From: Nitrospiraceae bacterium
GTDB taxonomy: Bacteria; Nitrospirota; Thermodesulfovibrionia; Thermodesulfovibrionales; UBA1546
Direction of reading: 5' to 3'
NCBI GenBank assembly: GCA_003535475.1
Contig: DOHC01000314.1
Location: 1-7,287 of the forward strand
DNA length: 7,287 nt
The notes beneath the pieces were generated by a model, which had not been told where the DNA came from, ran no database searches, and was given only the letters and a program-made list of their open reading frames with translations. Shown one piece after another: positions 6,491 through 7,287 of this stretch. Within the stretch, counting starts at the first letter, position 1. Each line of letters begins with the position of its first letter. A program made the translations under genes and the position numbers.

Positions 6491-6562
6491 GTCGTCGCGA
6501 GGAACGTTAGTGATGAAGCAATCTCAGAAAGCAAGATTGCCGCGCTTTCGCCTCGCAATGAC
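6491..6562. repeat. Imperfect palindromic repeat (REP/MITE-like element)
   Basis: The outer arms GTCGTCGCGAGG (6491-6502) and CCTCGCAATGAC (6551-6562) pair over 12 positions with one mismatch and one G-T wobble. Inside, GCAATCT (6518-6524) pairs with AGATTGC (6534-6540) around a 9-nt loop. The GTCATTGCGAGG...GAAGCAATCT type of sequence recurs, from memory, as a dispersed intergenic repeat in many environmental bacteria. It is placed here in the leader of the downstream gene, ending 19 nt before its start. Only one copy is visible in the window, so its repetitive nature is recalled, not shown. Confidence 0.65.
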
Positions 6563-6581
6563 GGAGTAGAGGTGTTCTAAG

Positions 6582-7166
6582 GTGAAAAAAATCTTCAATT
6601 GGCAGGTTCTTCTGGGTATTTTTTTGATTGTGCTTTCCTCAGTTTTTTATCTTGTTCATTATGCAGTTTTCAGAGACAGCCACCACATATTTATTTATTT
6701 GTTGGGTGATATCGCATTCGTTCCGATTGAAGTTTTGCTGGTTACGCTGATTATACACAGGCTGCTTAACGAGAGGGAAAAGCGTGACATGTTGAAGAAG
6801 CTGAATATGGTCGTAGGTGTTTTTTTCAGCGAGGTCGGCACAGCGCTTCTGAAATCCCTCTCTGCTTTTGATTCTCAGTCTGACAAGATAGGCGTAAGGC
6901 TTATTGTCGCAGGCAATTGGTCAGAACAGGAATTTTCCATGGTGAAAAAATATGTCAAGAATTACGACTGTAGAATTGCGATCAATAGGGGAGATATTGA
7001 GGGTCTGAGGGATTTTCTTGTCGGAGAAAGAAGGTTTTTACTCGCCCTTCTGCAGAATCCAAATTTGCTGGAGCATGAATCTTTTACAAGATCTTCTATG
7101 GGCAGTATCTCATCTGACAGAGGAATTATCGCACAGGAAAGATTTGAGAACCCTGCCAATGGCTGA
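6582..7166 (+). CDS. Two-helix membrane protein of unknown function, frameshifted (upstream part)
   Basis: The frame opens at GTG 6582, with AGAGGTG (6568-6574) 7 nt upstream; an in-frame stop at 6567-6569 rules out earlier starts. Two hydrophobic segments at about residues 7-29 and 37-59 look like transmembrane helices, followed by a basic-rich soluble region that should face the cytoplasm. The native-looking sequence runs to HESFT (residue 169, near 7088). After that this frame reads low-quality sequence to a stop at 7164-7166. The neighbouring frame takes over from 7090 with DLLWAVSHLTEEL, which fits as a direct continuation. One extra A at 7088/7089 explains the break. I do not recognise a named domain, though the whole resembles a conserved hypothetical membrane protein family. 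Whether the break is a real mutation, an assembly error or recoding is open. Confidence 0.7.
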   Translation: MKKIFNWQVLLGIFLIVLSSVFYLVHYAVFRDSHHIFIYLLGDIAFVPIEVLLVTLIIHRLLNEREKRDMLKKLNMVVGVFFSEVGTALLKSLSAFDSQSDKIGVRLIVAGNWSEQEFSMVKKYVKNYDCRIAINRGDIEGLRDFLVGERRFLLALLQNPNLLEHESFTRSSMGSISSDRGIIAQERFENPANG

Positions 7167-7287
7167 TTATGAACATCTTGCAGGCGATGTAAAGAGGGCA
7201 TACATCCTGTTAATTGAAGAGTGGCTGGCGTATATGAAGCATTTAAAGGAAAGTTATCCTTATCTGTTTTCCCTTGCTGTGAGGACC
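7090..7287 (+). pseudogene. Downstream frame of the same membrane protein gene, cut by the window edge
   Basis: This 66-codon open frame has no start of its own and continues the protein of the gene starting at 6582 after a one-base shift. It reads DLLWAVSHLTEEL, later DVKRAYILLIEEWLAYMKHL and YPYLFSLAVRT, a compact and helical sequence with aromatic and charged residues like those in conserved domains. It is open to the last base of the window, so the gene extends beyond it. Joined, the visible product is about 235 residues. Confidence 0.65.

Overview
The window reads as ordinary chromosome from a Gram-negative-type bacterium with moderately AT-leaning codon use. It has a two-subunit-type glycyl-tRNA synthetase beta chain, the DXP-dependent vitamin B6 enzyme PdxJ next to the holo-ACP synthase gene, and sigma70-like promoters. 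The palindromic repeat near 6.5 kb resembles elements I recall from several environmental lineages such as Nitrospirota and Desulfobacterota. That placement is a weak guess.

Layout. Positions 1-1433 (+): the 3' end of a YdcF/DUF218-type gene, then pdxJ and acpS, close together and probably co-transcribed. Positions 1453-4257 (+): a LysR-type regulator of the kind associated with selenium metabolism, an intergenic region with a perfect palindrome and a good promoter, a secreted transglutaminase-like protein, a tRNA gene starting 5 nt after that gene's stop codon, and yedF (TusA-like plus DsrE-like domains, a selenium-trait marker family). Positions 4308-6386 (-): full-length glyS converging on yedF, without glyQ beside it. 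Positions 6387-6581: divergent, overlapping promoters and an imperfect palindromic repeat. Positions 6582-7287 (+): a two-helix membrane protein gene broken by a one-base frameshift and running off the window.

The standout feature is the tRNA at 3479-3575. It folds as a selenocysteine tRNA: an 8-bp acceptor stem plus 5-bp T stem (13 bp), a long D stem with a 4-nt loop, and a long variable arm. Its anticodon is GCA (cysteine) instead of UCA, and its discriminator is U73, the cysteine identity base, instead of the G73 typical of tRNA-Sec. It lies between two selenium-associated genes. Two readings are possible: a cysteine tRNA built on a Sec scaffold, or a recoded tRNA-Sec reading UGC/UGU. The sequence alone cannot decide between them.

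Inferred logic of the central block: the LysR protein may bind the palindrome about 68 bp upstream of the predicted start site and control one transcript carrying the transglutaminase, the unusual tRNA and YedF. YedF would act as a small sulfur/selenium-handling thiol protein. The role of the transglutaminase-like protein here is unknown.
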